Under the pieces are notes generated by a model, which worked only from the letters and a program-made list of their open reading frames with translations, was not told the origin of the DNA and searched no databases. Positions 14,486 through 22,153 of a stretch of 33,210 nt of DNA are shown here, piece by piece. The translations under genes and the position numbers were made by a program. The stretch spans positions 1-33,210 of IMG/VR virus record IMGVR_UViG_3300031707_000104; one strand, 5' to 3'. Origin of the DNA: a virus. Position 1 is the stretch's first letter. Each line of letters begins with the position of its first letter.

Positions 14486-16770
14486 TGTTACAATATCCTC
14501 TTCAAAATATAGCAAACATAGGAAGAACCATTTATCTTTTTAATCGTCAACGTGATGGTAAACTTACGATTTTACAAGATAAAAATTTCTTTCCTTATTT
14601 ATATAATGAAGACCCCAAAGGAATATTTTATACAATAGATGGTAAAAAAGTTTCTAAAATAACTTGTAGAGAACCATCTCAAGTTAAACAAAAAAGAACC
14701 GAACAATCTTATGAAGCAGATGTACTTTATACTAAAAGATACATTATTGATAAGATAACAGAAATTTTACCTTCTCCCACTAAGTATCTCTTTATTGATA
14801 TTGAAATTCAAACTAAAGAGTTACCTAATTATACGAATCCAGATAAATTAATTACATGTATCAGTGTTTATAATTCTTTAAGTAAAGAAATTAAAACTTT
14901 TTATATTAATGATTGTTTGGCTGGAGCGTGGACTTATAGAGAAAATGAGTTACTAAGGAATTTTGTTGATTATGTTAAAACTGAACAACCAGATTTATTA
15001 TTAGGTTGGAATTTTATTAATTTTGATTATCCTTATCTTGCTGCAAGAATTAAAAAATTATGGTCATTAGAATTAGCAGAATTAATCAGTCCAATAGGTA
15101 AAGTTCGTTATGGAAGAAAAGAAGATGAAATTCCTTATCCTCAAGGAATAAGTGTGTTAGATTATCTAGATTTATTTAAAAAGATTTATAATAGAGAAGA
15201 ATCAAATGCATTAGATAATGTGGCTCATAAATATTTAAAAACTCCTTTAAATAAAAAAGTCGATTTTGATATAATTTCGGAAGATATTAAAGAAAAGAAT
15301 ATAGGAGATGTGCGGAAAATGGTATTGCTGGAAGAAAAATTAAAAATAATTCCTTTTTATGATGAGATTAGGCGAATGGGTTGTTGTTTATGGGAAGATA
15401 CAGATTGGTGGAGTAAAGTACTTGATGTTATGCTTTTAAAAGAAGCTAAATCAAAAGGAATAATACTTCCCTCTAAACATTATGGAGAAGATGTAATTGA
15501 TGAAGTTGAATTTGAAGGAGCTTATCGTCATTGTAAAACAGGAAGATATTTGGAAAAAGTATGGAAAGCAGATTTATCAGGAGCCTATCCACAAGCCATA
15601 ATTAATTTTTGTTTAGATATTTCAAATTTAACTACTAATAAAAATGAACTAAAAATAGATATAACTGATAGAGAAACCAATGAAGTTAAATATCCTGTTT
15701 ATTTTAAACAAAATGCAAATGCATTATTACCCACTTTAGCAAGGAAATTAATAATCAAAAAAGATTATTTAAAGAAACAACTAAAGGATTTAGACCCAGA
15801 ATCTCCTGAAGCAAAAGATTTAAAAATAAAATATCAAGCAGTAAAAAGTTTAGTTAATTCACTTTTCGGTGTTACTGCTTTAAAAGTATTTAGACTTTAT
15901 AATACAAATATAGCTAGTGCTATTACCTCTATTATTAGGGATTTAGTTCATTATGTTGAAGATAAATTAAAAGACCAAAACATTGAAGTTATTTATGCGG
16001 ATACAGATTCTATTATGACTATTACTCAACAAGACCCTACAGAATTACTAAATTGTTTGGTAAAACAATGGGCAAAAGAAAAATATAATAAAGACCACAT
16101 AGATATAGAATTTACTTCAGAAGGTTATTATTCTAAATTATTTATTTTAGCTTTGTGTCATTATAAGGGATATTTAAATACTTCTTCAGGAATAGAAATA
16201 GAAGAAAAAGGAATTGAAGCTAAACGTAAAGATAGCAGTAAATTTATGAAAGAATTTCAAACTAAACTTATAGATAAAATTTTAGATAATGAATCTCAAG
16301 AAGCGATTATTCAATTAATCGATTCACAAAAAGAAGCGATTAAAACAGTACCTTTAACAGAAATCGGTTTTCCTTGTAAAATTAATAATACAAAAGTATA
16401 TAAAAGTCCTCCTATTTTTGTACGGGCATTAGAGTATTCAAAAGAATTATGTGGGTTTATTAAAAATTCAGGAGATACTTTTTATTATCTTTATGTAGAA
16501 CCATTTGGAACATCTATCCGCAAAGCAAGAAGAACAGTGAAAAATAAAGAAACAGGACATAAAGAAGATAGAAGTTCTGAAAAAGAGATAGATAAGAATG
16601 TATTAGCATTTTCCGAAGAAGAATTTAGTCATATTAAAAATATTGATTGGAATAGAATGATTAATAAAACTATAATTGATAAATGTGAACATGTTTTTAT
16701 AGCCTTAAATTGGGATTTAAGTTTGATTAAAGAAATTAAAGTGAGAAAGACAAAGAATGGCATCAAATAA
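14485..16770 (+). CDS. B-family DNA polymerase with proofreading exonuclease
   Basis: Replicative polymerase of 761 residues. Seen: exonuclease motif I FIDIEIQ (103-109), motif II WNFINFDYPYL (175-185) and motif III-like KNIGDVRKMVLL (271-282, D275, with Lys where Tyr is usual); polymerase motif A DLSGAYPQ (363-370), motif B KSLVNSLFG (454-462) and motif C IYADTDSI (503-510). All catalytic acids are present, so both synthesis and proofreading should work. The length is close to compact phage and archaeal-type enzymes. The last codons overlap a small gene by 14 nt. Lies between the recombinase and the RuvC-like genes. Confidence 0.92.
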   Translation: MLQYPLQNIANIGRTIYLFNRQRDGKLTILQDKNFFPYLYNEDPKGIFYTIDGKKVSKITCREPSQVKQKRTEQSYEADVLYTKRYIIDKITEILPSPTKYLFIDIEIQTKELPNYTNPDKLITCISVYNSLSKEIKTFYINDCLAGAWTYRENELLRNFVDYVKTEQPDLLLGWNFINFDYPYLAARIKKLWSLELAELISPIGKVRYGRKEDEIPYPQGISVLDYLDLFKKIYNREESNALDNVAHKYLKTPLNKKVDFDIISEDIKEKNIGDVRKMVLLEEKLKIIPFYDEIRRMGCCLWEDTDWWSKVLDVMLLKEAKSKGIILPSKHYGEDVIDEVEFEGAYRHCKTGRYLEKVWKADLSGAYPQAIINFCLDISNLTTNKNELKIDITDRETNEVKYPVYFKQNANALLPTLARKLIIKKDYLKKQLKDLDPESPEAKDLKIKYQAVKSLVNSLFGVTALKVFRLYNTNIASAITSIIRDLVHYVEDKLKDQNIEVIYADTDSIMTITQQDPTELLNCLVKQWAKEKYNKDHIDIEFTSEGYYSKLFILALCHYKGYLNTSSGIEIEEKGIEAKRKDSSKFMKEFQTKLIDKILDNESQEAIIQLIDSQKEAIKTVPLTEIGFPCKINNTKVYKSPPIFVRALEYSKELCGFIKNSGDTFYYLYVEPFGTSIRKARRTVKNKETGHKEDRSSEKEIDKNVLAFSEEEFSHIKNIDWNRMINKTIIDKCEHVFIALNWDLSLIKEIKVRKTKNGIK

Positions 16771-16900
16771 TTTTAATGTAGAAATAAAGATTTGGACTGA
16801 ATGGGAAGAAGATACTTATACTATAAATGGTTATAGATTTTATGCTATAGTGGAAATAGGAAATAGACTATATTTTATGGAGAAATATTTAGATGATTAA
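16757..16900 (+). CDS. Small acidic protein, 47 aa
   Basis: Short frame with ATG inside the polymerase 3' end and stop just inside the next gene (overlaps 14 and 8 nt). The product is beta-like and aromatic (VEIKIWTEWEEDTYTINGYR, then FYAIVEIGNRLYF), unlike a random shadow, and its internal TATGGAG forms the binding site for the next start. No family recognised. Confidence 0.55.
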   Translation: MASNNFNVEIKIWTEWEEDTYTINGYRFYAIVEIGNRLYFMEKYLDD

Positions 16901-17471
16901 ATCACTTAAAAAATTAGAAAAGAATCTTGGTTTTAAACTTCGTGATAATGTATTTTGTCTTGCTATAGATACTGCTACTAAATCAGGAATAGTTAGTATT
17001 TATATTAGTAAAGGCAAATTACATATTAAAAGTTGTACTTTAAAACTGCCTGTTTTACCTAAAGAATTAGAAGATAAAGCAGAAAAATATGAGCAACATT
17101 TGAGTTCTTTTGTAAAATTAATAGGTGAAGAATTAATTCCTGGATTTCTACCCTTAGAAATGGGAGAAAATTCTTTATTAGTATTAGAAAATAGTTTCCT
17201 TAAAATGAATGTTGTTACCTTCGGGTTTTTACGTGCACTTCAGGGAATTCTTTATGCTAAATTATGTAATAGATTTAATGAAGTAAAAATAATTTTTCCA
17301 GTAACTGCAAGAAAAGAAGTAGGATTTAAATCTTTATTACCTAAAGGAAGTACAAGTTCAAATAAGAAAAAAGAAATTATGAAATGGATTTCTAATATTG
17401 TAGAAGAGCCAGTCCAGGATGACAATATTTCCGACGCACTTTTGTTAGCATTTGCAGGATTAAAAATATGA
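16893..17471 (+). CDS. RuvC-like (RNase H fold) Holliday-junction resolvase
   Basis: A 192-residue protein with the RNase H/RuvC arrangement: LAIDTATKSGIVSI (23-36) with first acid D26; LLVLENSFLKM (95-105) with E99; and DDNISDALLLAF (176-187) with D177 and D181. The helix FGFLRALQGILYAKL and the strand VKIIFPVTARKEVG match the middle of the RuvC fold. It probably resolves four-way DNA junctions produced during replication. It is the second resolvase-type enzyme in the window, alongside a PD-(D/E)XK protein. Its stop overlaps the next ATG (ATGA). Confidence 0.8.
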   Translation: MIKSLKKLEKNLGFKLRDNVFCLAIDTATKSGIVSIYISKGKLHIKSCTLKLPVLPKELEDKAEKYEQHLSSFVKLIGEELIPGFLPLEMGENSLLVLENSFLKMNVVTFGFLRALQGILYAKLCNRFNEVKIIFPVTARKEVGFKSLLPKGSTSSNKKKEIMKWISNIVEEPVQDDNISDALLLAFAGLKI

Positions 17472-17857
17472 GCTGGCAAGATGATTTAATTAAAAAAGCA
17501 GAAGAATTAAAAATAGAAGGAGGAAAAAATGTTAGACTCACTATTCCATCTACTCGTATTAGTAATAGGGATATTAATAGGAGCAATACTAATGTACATA
17601 GGTTATCCGTACATAAAGAAATAAATAACGTTAAAGGAAAGGAGGAAAAACTAATGATTACTCGTGAAGCTGCGTTAGATGATTTAGAAAAATTAGAACA
17701 AGAAACATCAGACCCAGTTGCTAAAGTTGTAGTAAGAGTTGCTAAAGTTATTGTAAAGATGCTGGCTACTATTAGGTCAAATCAGTTATTGACTGATGCA
17801 GAAAAGATAGCAATACAGAAAGCAAGAGCAGAACGTAAGCCAGAGGTAAAGGCTTAA
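17468..17857 (+). CDS. Long reading frame spanning overlapping small genes
   Basis: Open for 129 codons from an ATGA overlap with the resolvase gene, beginning MSWQDDLIKKAEELKIEGGK, which looks like a genuine N-terminus. Residues about 22-60 use codons rare here (AGG three times, CTC, AGC) and coincide with a membrane-peptide frame in another register. From residue 63 (17654) the frame reads as an ordinary helical protein with its own strong binding site. Either a 129-residue protein is made along with a shorter internal product, or a short upstream gene lost its stop codon. Function unknown. Confidence 0.4.
   Translation: MSWQDDLIKKAEELKIEGGKNVRLTIPSTRISNRDINRSNTNVHRLSVHKEINNVKGKEEKLMITREAALDDLEKLEQETSDPVAKVVVRVAKVIVKMLATIRSNQLLTDAEKIAIQKARAERKPEVKA
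17529..17624 (+). CDS. Overprinted single-pass membrane peptide, 31 aa
   Basis: Frame +1 relative to the surrounding 129-codon frame. GGAGG lies about 5 bases before the ATG. The product is almost entirely one hydrophobic helix (LFHLLVLVIGILIGAILMYI, about 5-24) with a short tail ending in two lysines. Hydrophobicity, a strong initiation signal and ordinary codons argue that it is real. It could act like a small holin, pinholin or membrane modulator, but this is a guess. Confidence 0.5.
   Translation: MLDSLFHLLVLVIGILIGAILMYIGYPYIKK
17654..17857 (+). CDS. Internal-start helical protein, 67 aa
   Basis: In-frame C-terminal part of the 129-codon frame, with its own AAAGGAGG 8 bases before the ATG, so it is probably the main product. 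Fully helical: REAALDDLEKLEQE, then VAKVVVRVAKVIVKMLATIR, then a basic Ala/Lys/Glu tail. The central helix is amphipathic with a run of Val and Lys. No family recognised. Confidence 0.6.
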   Translation: MITREAALDDLEKLEQETSDPVAKVVVRVAKVIVKMLATIRSNQLLTDAEKIAIQKARAERKPEVKA

Positions 17858-17864
17858 AATAATT

Positions 17865-17887
17865 GAGAGGTAGGGAAACCGCCTCTC
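17865..17887 (+). promoter_or_regulatory. RNA hairpin with GAAA tetraloop
   Basis: A GC-rich island in very AT-rich DNA. GAGAGG (17865-17870) pairs with CCTCTC (17882-17887), extended by a T-G pair (17871/17881), a bulged A (17872), GG/CC (17873-74 with 17879-80) and a GAAA loop (17875-17878). No T run follows, so it is not a standard intrinsic terminator. It sits between a stop at 17857 and the AAAAGG binding site of the gene at 17900. Processing site, stability element or protein-binding site are possible. Confidence 0.55.
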
Positions 17888-17899
17888 CCAAAAGGCAAA

Positions 17900-18046
17900 A
17901 TGAATAAAAGATATAAAATACCAGAAAATTCGATAGAAATTATAATTAATGATAAAGGAGTTTTTATTACAAAATTAAAACTTATTAAAAATAAAAATAA
18001 TTGGAAAGTTATTAAACATTTAGAATTATTAAAGGAAATAAAATGA
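17900..18046 (+). CDS. Small basic protein, 48 aa
   Basis: Strand-rich, Lys/Ile-rich product (IPENSIEIIINDKGVFITKL), possibly a small beta-sheet protein. First gene after the hairpin, with an AAAAGG binding site. ATGA overlap with the following zinc-protein gene. No family recognised. Confidence 0.55.
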   Translation: MNKRYKIPENSIEIIINDKGVFITKLKLIKNKNNWKVIKHLELLKEIK

Positions 18047-18213
18047 ATTGTCCAAGAAAAAAAACTGAAGTAACAGAAAAAGATTGTTTAAGATGTACTT
18101 TTTACAGAGAAAAAAAAGATGCAGATGACCGCCTTTATTTAGTTTGTGATTATGATAATTGGTATCCTGGGTTAAAGAAAGGAAGAGAATGGAATGAATC
18201 CAATATTAATTAA
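18043..18213 (+). CDS. Small cysteine-bearing protein, 56 aa
   Basis: C3, CLRC (15-18) and C35, with a basic N-terminus and an aromatic C-terminal half (YLVCDYDNWYPGLKKGREW). Three or four cysteines could bind zinc, as in other small proteins of this phage. It overlaps the following membrane-protein gene by 20 nt and holds its GGAAGAG-type binding site. No family recognised. Confidence 0.55.
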   Translation: MNCPRKKTEVTEKDCLRCTFYREKKDADDRLYLVCDYDNWYPGLKKGREWNESNIN

Positions 18214-18562
18214 AGATATAATAGGTATAGTATTTATTATTACTAGCATATTTGATTCGATAAAATATTATTGGGCTGCTCAAAAAATTAGAGAAGTTAA
18301 ATCTGCTAAAGGAGCCAGTAGAAAATTTTTAAATGCAGCAATCATTAATGATTTTGTAAAATTATTTTATTCTTTAATTATTATGGATATTTTTATTTGT
18401 TCTTCTGCTATTTTAGCTTTAATAACTATGGGGTATAATTATATTATGGTATATAAATACTATCCTTATAGATGCAGGGGTTTAATGGGATTTAAAAGAC
18501 CTAATATTTTTGTATATATTATAAATAGTTTACTTCCAAATCAAATCAGAAAGAAGTTATAA
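18194..18562 (+). CDS. Polytopic membrane protein, 122 aa
   Basis: Three predicted transmembrane helices (about 6-23, 47-65 and 68-88). The cytoplasmic-like loop YYWAAQKIREVKSAKGASRK after the first is basic, and the C-terminus is YYPYRCRGLMGFKRPN, again basic. I do not recognise the family. The conserved-looking aromatic/basic loops suggest a structured protein rather than a holin. Overlaps the next gene by 1 nt. Confidence 0.65.
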   Translation: MNPILIKDIIGIVFIITSIFDSIKYYWAAQKIREVKSAKGASRKFLNAAIINDFVKLFYSLIIMDIFICSSAILALITMGYNYIMVYKYYPYRCRGLMGFKRPNIFVYIINSLLPNQIRKKL

Positions 18563-18897
18563 TGAAAGTTATTTTCTGTGATTTATGTGCTTTACCTATT
18601 AAAGAAAAAAAATATAAATTAACAATTAGTGTTTATTATGAACAACCTACAGCTAATTTTGAAACCGAAGCAGAAGGTTCAACATATTATATGAAAAAGG
18701 GATTTATAGAAGAAAAAACAGTAGAAATTTGTGAAAAATGCAAAGAAATTATAGACCAAATTTTTGAAAAAAGAATGAAAGGAATTATTAAATTAGCAGA
18801 AGATTTACAAACTATTTATGACCAACCCGTAAAGGAACCAGAGTATAAAAAAGAACAAAAGAAAAAGAAAGATAAAACAGATAAAAAAGAGGATTAA
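18562..18897 (+). CDS. Zinc-finger protein with Lys-rich tail, 111 aa
   Basis: CDLC (6-9) and CEKC (52-55) likely share one zinc ion across a beta-hairpin section. A helix follows (IIDQIFEKRMKGIIKLAEDL), then a Lys/Glu-rich disordered tail (residues about 93-111). The CxxC...CxxC arrangement recalls small treble-clef proteins in phage replication regions. No family recognised. TAATG-coupled upstream. Confidence 0.6.
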   Translation: MKVIFCDLCALPIKEKKYKLTISVYYEQPTANFETEAEGSTYYMKKGFIEEKTVEICEKCKEIIDQIFEKRMKGIIKLAEDLQTIYDQPVKEPEYKKEQKKKKDKTDKKED

Positions 18898-18904
18898 ATA
18901 AAAA

Positions 18905-19897
18905 GTGAATATTCTTATTGTTAGTGATTTTCATATAATTGAAAAAGACATAGATGAAATTGAATCTATTTTTAATGAAATTTGTATAATTAAAAATAAT
19001 AATAAAATAGATAAATTAATTATAGCTGGAGATACATTTGATAAAGTAAATCCTACCCCAAAAGAATTAGATTGCTTTTCTAAATTTGTTAAAAGTATAA
19101 ACATACCTATTATACTTCTTGCTGCTCAATCCCACGAATCTATTTCAGATTCTATTTCTGTAATTAATCATTTTGGTATACTTAAAGAAACAATTTCTGT
19201 GGTAAAAGAATACAAAGATGGAAATCATTTATTTGTAGGTCATTTTACTTTACAAGAAAGTAAGTATCATTTTGGGTCTAAAGTTTCCAAAAAGTCATTA
19301 GAAAATTATAAGTATGTAGTATTAGGACATCAACATTCTTTGCAAATAATAGAACCTAATATTTGTCATGTAGGAAGTATTCGTTATATTGATTTTGCAG
19401 AGAGTCAAGATGATAACAAAGTAGCTCTTTTAATTACGGATTATAAAACTGAAAAACAAAGCATTAAGATTATCCCCTTAGTTACACCTATCCATATGAT
19501 AGATTTAGAGTTAAGTCAAAATCTCGAAAATGGTAGGTCTCAAGCTATGCCTTCATTACTAAACGTGGCAGGGAAGGGCAAAGAAAGCGGTATCTTGGGT
19601 AAATTTGAGGCTCTTACCGACCTTTTAATGTATTTAAACCAATTAGTATCAAAAACTAAGGTTCGAGTTATTTTTAAGGATTACGAAAGTTATAAAGAAT
19701 TCTTGCCTTATTATGAAATCTATAAACAGAAATTTGTATTATTTAAAGACCGAAAAGATTTTATTTTATTCATTTCAGATAATACACCTCAAAGCATAAA
19801 AACTGAAACGATGAAAGAAAGTCTAATTAAATTTTTAGAAGTCAATAAAGTAGATTCTGAAATTAAGAAAATTTTAGAGGAAGAAATAAATGCCTAA
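18905..19897 (+). CDS. sbcD: SbcD/Mre11/gp47-like exonuclease subunit
   Basis: Calcineurin-fold nuclease of 330 residues, partner of the SbcC-like ATPase at 20057. Seen: SDFH (D8, H10), AGDTFDK (D43), VGHFT (H113), LGHQHS (H142, H144). The expected GNH[DE] block reads QSHE (75-78), so the metal-bridging Asn is Ser76 while His77 is kept. Residues near 205-240 form an extra segment, NLENGRSQAMPSLLNV onwards, whose DNA is clearly richer in GC than the rest. The C-terminus ends in a helix (ESLIKFLEVNKVDSEIKKIL) suited to binding SbcC. GTG start with weak AAAAAG-type signal. Confidence 0.85.
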   Translation: MNILIVSDFHIIEKDIDEIESIFNEICIIKNNNKIDKLIIAGDTFDKVNPTPKELDCFSKFVKSINIPIILLAAQSHESISDSISVINHFGILKETISVVKEYKDGNHLFVGHFTLQESKYHFGSKVSKKSLENYKYVVLGHQHSLQIIEPNICHVGSIRYIDFAESQDDNKVALLITDYKTEKQSIKIIPLVTPIHMIDLELSQNLENGRSQAMPSLLNVAGKGKESGILGKFEALTDLLMYLNQLVSKTKVRVIFKDYESYKEFLPYYEIYKQKFVLFKDRKDFILFISDNTPQSIKTETMKESLIKFLEVNKVDSEIKKILEEEINA

Positions 19898-20057
19898 AAA
19901 TAAAAAAATAAAAATTCGTAGAACTTGGAAAATTAACCCAGTAGAACAAGTTAAAGAAGATAAAGAAGAAATAGACCCATGTGAAGAATGTGGTATCTAT
20001 AAAACCAATCCAGAAGCATGTTTAAAATGTGAAAATTACGATATTGAGGAATTTTAA
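19890..20057 (+). CDS. Small zinc protein, 55 aa, between sbcD and sbcC
   Basis: Basic N-terminus RRTWKINPVEQVKEDK (10-25), then CEEC (31-34) and CLKC (44-47). The R-x-W-x-I-x-P pattern appears in many small phage proteins. It overlaps sbcD by 8 nt and sbcC by 1 nt, so it is translated in the same unit. Role in the complex unknown. Confidence 0.65.
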   Translation: MPKNKKIKIRRTWKINPVEQVKEDKEEIDPCEECGIYKTNPEACLKCENYDIEEF

Positions 20058-21511
20058 TGCAGATAGACAAAATCATAATTAAAAATTTCCAATTATTTAA
20101 AGAAGCTGAATTTACTCTTGATAAAATTAATTTAATTACAGGAATAAATTTGGATAATTTAACCTCTTCTGGAAATGGTTCAGGAAAAACTACCATACTA
20201 AATGCAGTATTCTTTTGTTTGTATGGTAACGTAGCAGAATTGAATTTAGTTGATTTAATTAGGATAGGAGAAAAAGAATGTTCAGTTGAACTACTATGTT
20301 CATTAAACGATGAACATTTCCGAATCATTCGTAAAATCCCCAGTGAGTTGCATGTTTTCCTTAACAATAAGGAATTAGAAGCAAATACCTTAACTTTAAA
20401 ACAAAAATACATAGATGACAGGTTTGGCAATTATAATTTTTTCCGAACTTACCGAACCATAGATAATAAGAAAGGTATAAATTTATTAGATGAAGGAATT
20501 GTTTCTTTGAGAAAAGCATTAATGGCTTTTATAGATGAATATTTTACCAAAATAAGACAATCCCTCTTAGCCAAAAAACTTGAAAGAGAAACATACAATG
20601 TAAATAAAAGATTATATTCTTTTTATTTGTCGCAAAAAAGACTAACTATTTTGGACAATGGGATAAAAAAGTTACAGGAAGAATTGATTTCAGCCAAAAA
20701 AGATTGTGATGACCAATATAAAATAATAGGTAATTATAAATCAGATATTCAATCTAGAGAAAAATTAGTTTACTATAAAGAACAAGATAAAAAGAAATTA
20801 AATGGAGGAATGTGTCCAATTTTAAATACTAAATGTTCGCAGATTAGCGGACAACTAGAAAAAGTGGATACTATTAAGAATAAAGAAATAGCAATTATAA
20901 AACAAGAAATTAACGAAATTGATAACTTAGTGAAATCAGAAGAAGATTGTATGAAATACTACAACGATGTGTATGAATCTATACAGAAACATGTACAGAA
21001 AACTAAAGATTATTTAATGAAATTAAAAGAAGCTCAAAAATTCTCAGCTTATAAATACACTGCTAAAGATGTACAACTTTATACTGATTCAATTAAAGTA
21101 TTAGATTCTTTTTCTGGATACTATATAAATGAATGGTTAGATAATCTATCGATTATTATTAATGACCTTTTAAAACCAGTAAATATTTCAATTGAATTTA
21201 CACCAGATAAAGAATTCTTAAAAGTAAATGATTCAAATCAAATTTTTAAATATGAACAATTATCTAGCGGACAAAAAGTATTTTTAAATTCTATTTTTAA
21301 AATAGGATTATTATTAAATAATGGACAGACATGTGGTATACTTATAATAGATGAAGGAATAAATACTTTGGATAATATTAATTTACAGAATTTTTTAGAA
21401 ATACTTAAAAATCTTAATTATCAAACAATTTTAATTTATCAAAATATTACTAAAGAAATTCAAGATGTAAAATACATTAATTTAATACGTGAAAAAGGCA
21501 TAAGTAAATAA
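20057..21511 (+). CDS. sbcC: SbcC/Rad50/gp46-like ATPase subunit
   Basis: SMC-type ATPase of 484 residues. Seen: Walker A SGNGSGKTT (38-46); coiled coil 165-250 and 265-330; zinc-hook-like apex CPILNTKC (253-260), with six residues between cysteines instead of two; ABC signature LSSGQK (402-407); Walker B GILIIDEG (427-434) with D-loop NTLD. The arms are short compared with cellular Rad50. With SbcD it would process DNA ends to feed recombination with the RecA/UvsX protein. TAATG-coupled upstream. Confidence 0.88.
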   Translation: MQIDKIIIKNFQLFKEAEFTLDKINLITGINLDNLTSSGNGSGKTTILNAVFFCLYGNVAELNLVDLIRIGEKECSVELLCSLNDEHFRIIRKIPSELHVFLNNKELEANTLTLKQKYIDDRFGNYNFFRTYRTIDNKKGINLLDEGIVSLRKALMAFIDEYFTKIRQSLLAKKLERETYNVNKRLYSFYLSQKRLTILDNGIKKLQEELISAKKDCDDQYKIIGNYKSDIQSREKLVYYKEQDKKKLNGGMCPILNTKCSQISGQLEKVDTIKNKEIAIIKQEINEIDNLVKSEEDCMKYYNDVYESIQKHVQKTKDYLMKLKEAQKFSAYKYTAKDVQLYTDSIKVLDSFSGYYINEWLDNLSIIINDLLKPVNISIEFTPDKEFLKVNDSNQIFKYEQLSSGQKVFLNSIFKIGLLLNNGQTCGILIIDEGINTLDNINLQNFLEILKNLNYQTILIYQNITKEIQDVKYINLIREKGISK

Positions 21512-21520
21512 GGAGTTTAA

Positions 21521-22153
21521 ATGATTAGAAAAGAATTTCCTACAAGACAAGAAGTAGATAGTTACCTAACAGAACAACGAAATAGGCAAGAGAAAGGGTA
21601 TCTCACTAGGTCAGAACGAGAAGAACTAAAACAATTATTAGAACATCCCGAAACTTTAATTAAAAAAGAAGTTTCTAAAGGAAAATCTATTATTACTAAT
21701 ATTATAGAATTACGAAAACCATGTTTGGTTGTAGAAAAAAATGAAGATATAAACCAGATTATTCAAGATTTAAAAGATACATTAAATACTTTTTCCAATC
21801 AAGCCTATGGTTTAGCAGCTAATCAAATAGGATATAATAAATCAATATGTTATCTTAGAATCCCTAAAATAAACGAAAAAACAAAACAAGTAGAATATGA
21901 GGAATTTGCAGCAATTAATCCTAAAGTTTTAGAAAAAGAAAGAAAAATAATTTTTAAACAAGAAGGTTGCCTTAGTTTTAGAGGATTAAGAATTGATACA
22001 GATAGATACGTATTTTGTGTTATTCAATATGAAAATGAAAAAAGAGAAATACAAAATGTAATAACACAAGATTTAGCTGCATTTATTTGGCAGCACGAAA
22101 TAGGTCATTTACAAGGAAAAACTATATTAGATTTTAAACACAAAGGAAGATAA
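21521..22153 (+). CDS. def: Peptide deformylase, phage type with N-terminal extension
   Basis: Removes the formyl group from nascent bacterial proteins. Seen: motif 1 YGLAANQIG (96-104), motif 2 EGCLSF (148-153) with metal ligand C150, and motif 3 QHEIGHLQG (191-199) with H192, E193 and H196. The usual Asp of HExDH is Gly, which also occurs in phage versions. About 60 residues of charged helix precede the catalytic domain. At 210 residues it is longer than host Def because of that extension. It implies a bacterial host and may speed maturation of phage proteins or photosystem/other host proteins. AGGAG binding site. Confidence 0.88.
   Translation: MIRKEFPTRQEVDSYLTEQRNRQEKGYLTRSEREELKQLLEHPETLIKKEVSKGKSIITNIIELRKPCLVVEKNEDINQIIQDLKDTLNTFSNQAYGLAANQIGYNKSICYLRIPKINEKTKQVEYEEFAAINPKVLEKERKIIFKQEGCLSFRGLRIDTDRYVFCVIQYENEKREIQNVITQDLAAFIWQHEIGHLQGKTILDFKHKGR

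Noticed and set aside
17521-17535. Possible -1 frameshift site AAAAAAT after GGAGG
   Set aside because: A -1 shift hits a stop within three codons and does not reach the membrane-peptide frame, so the A run is better explained as the spacer after a ribosome binding site.
17252-17586. Two minus-strand frames over the resolvase end
   Set aside because: They are antisense to the RuvC-like motifs and to the overlapping small genes; no binding sites.
17865-17900. Intrinsic transcription terminator
   Set aside because: The stem is good but followed by CCAAAAGGCAAAATG with no T run, so it is listed as a hairpin of unknown role.
19951-20430. 159-codon minus-strand frame across the start of the SbcC-like gene
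   Set aside because: It is antisense to a region with a clear Walker A motif and lies in the shadow of real coding; no ribosome binding site.
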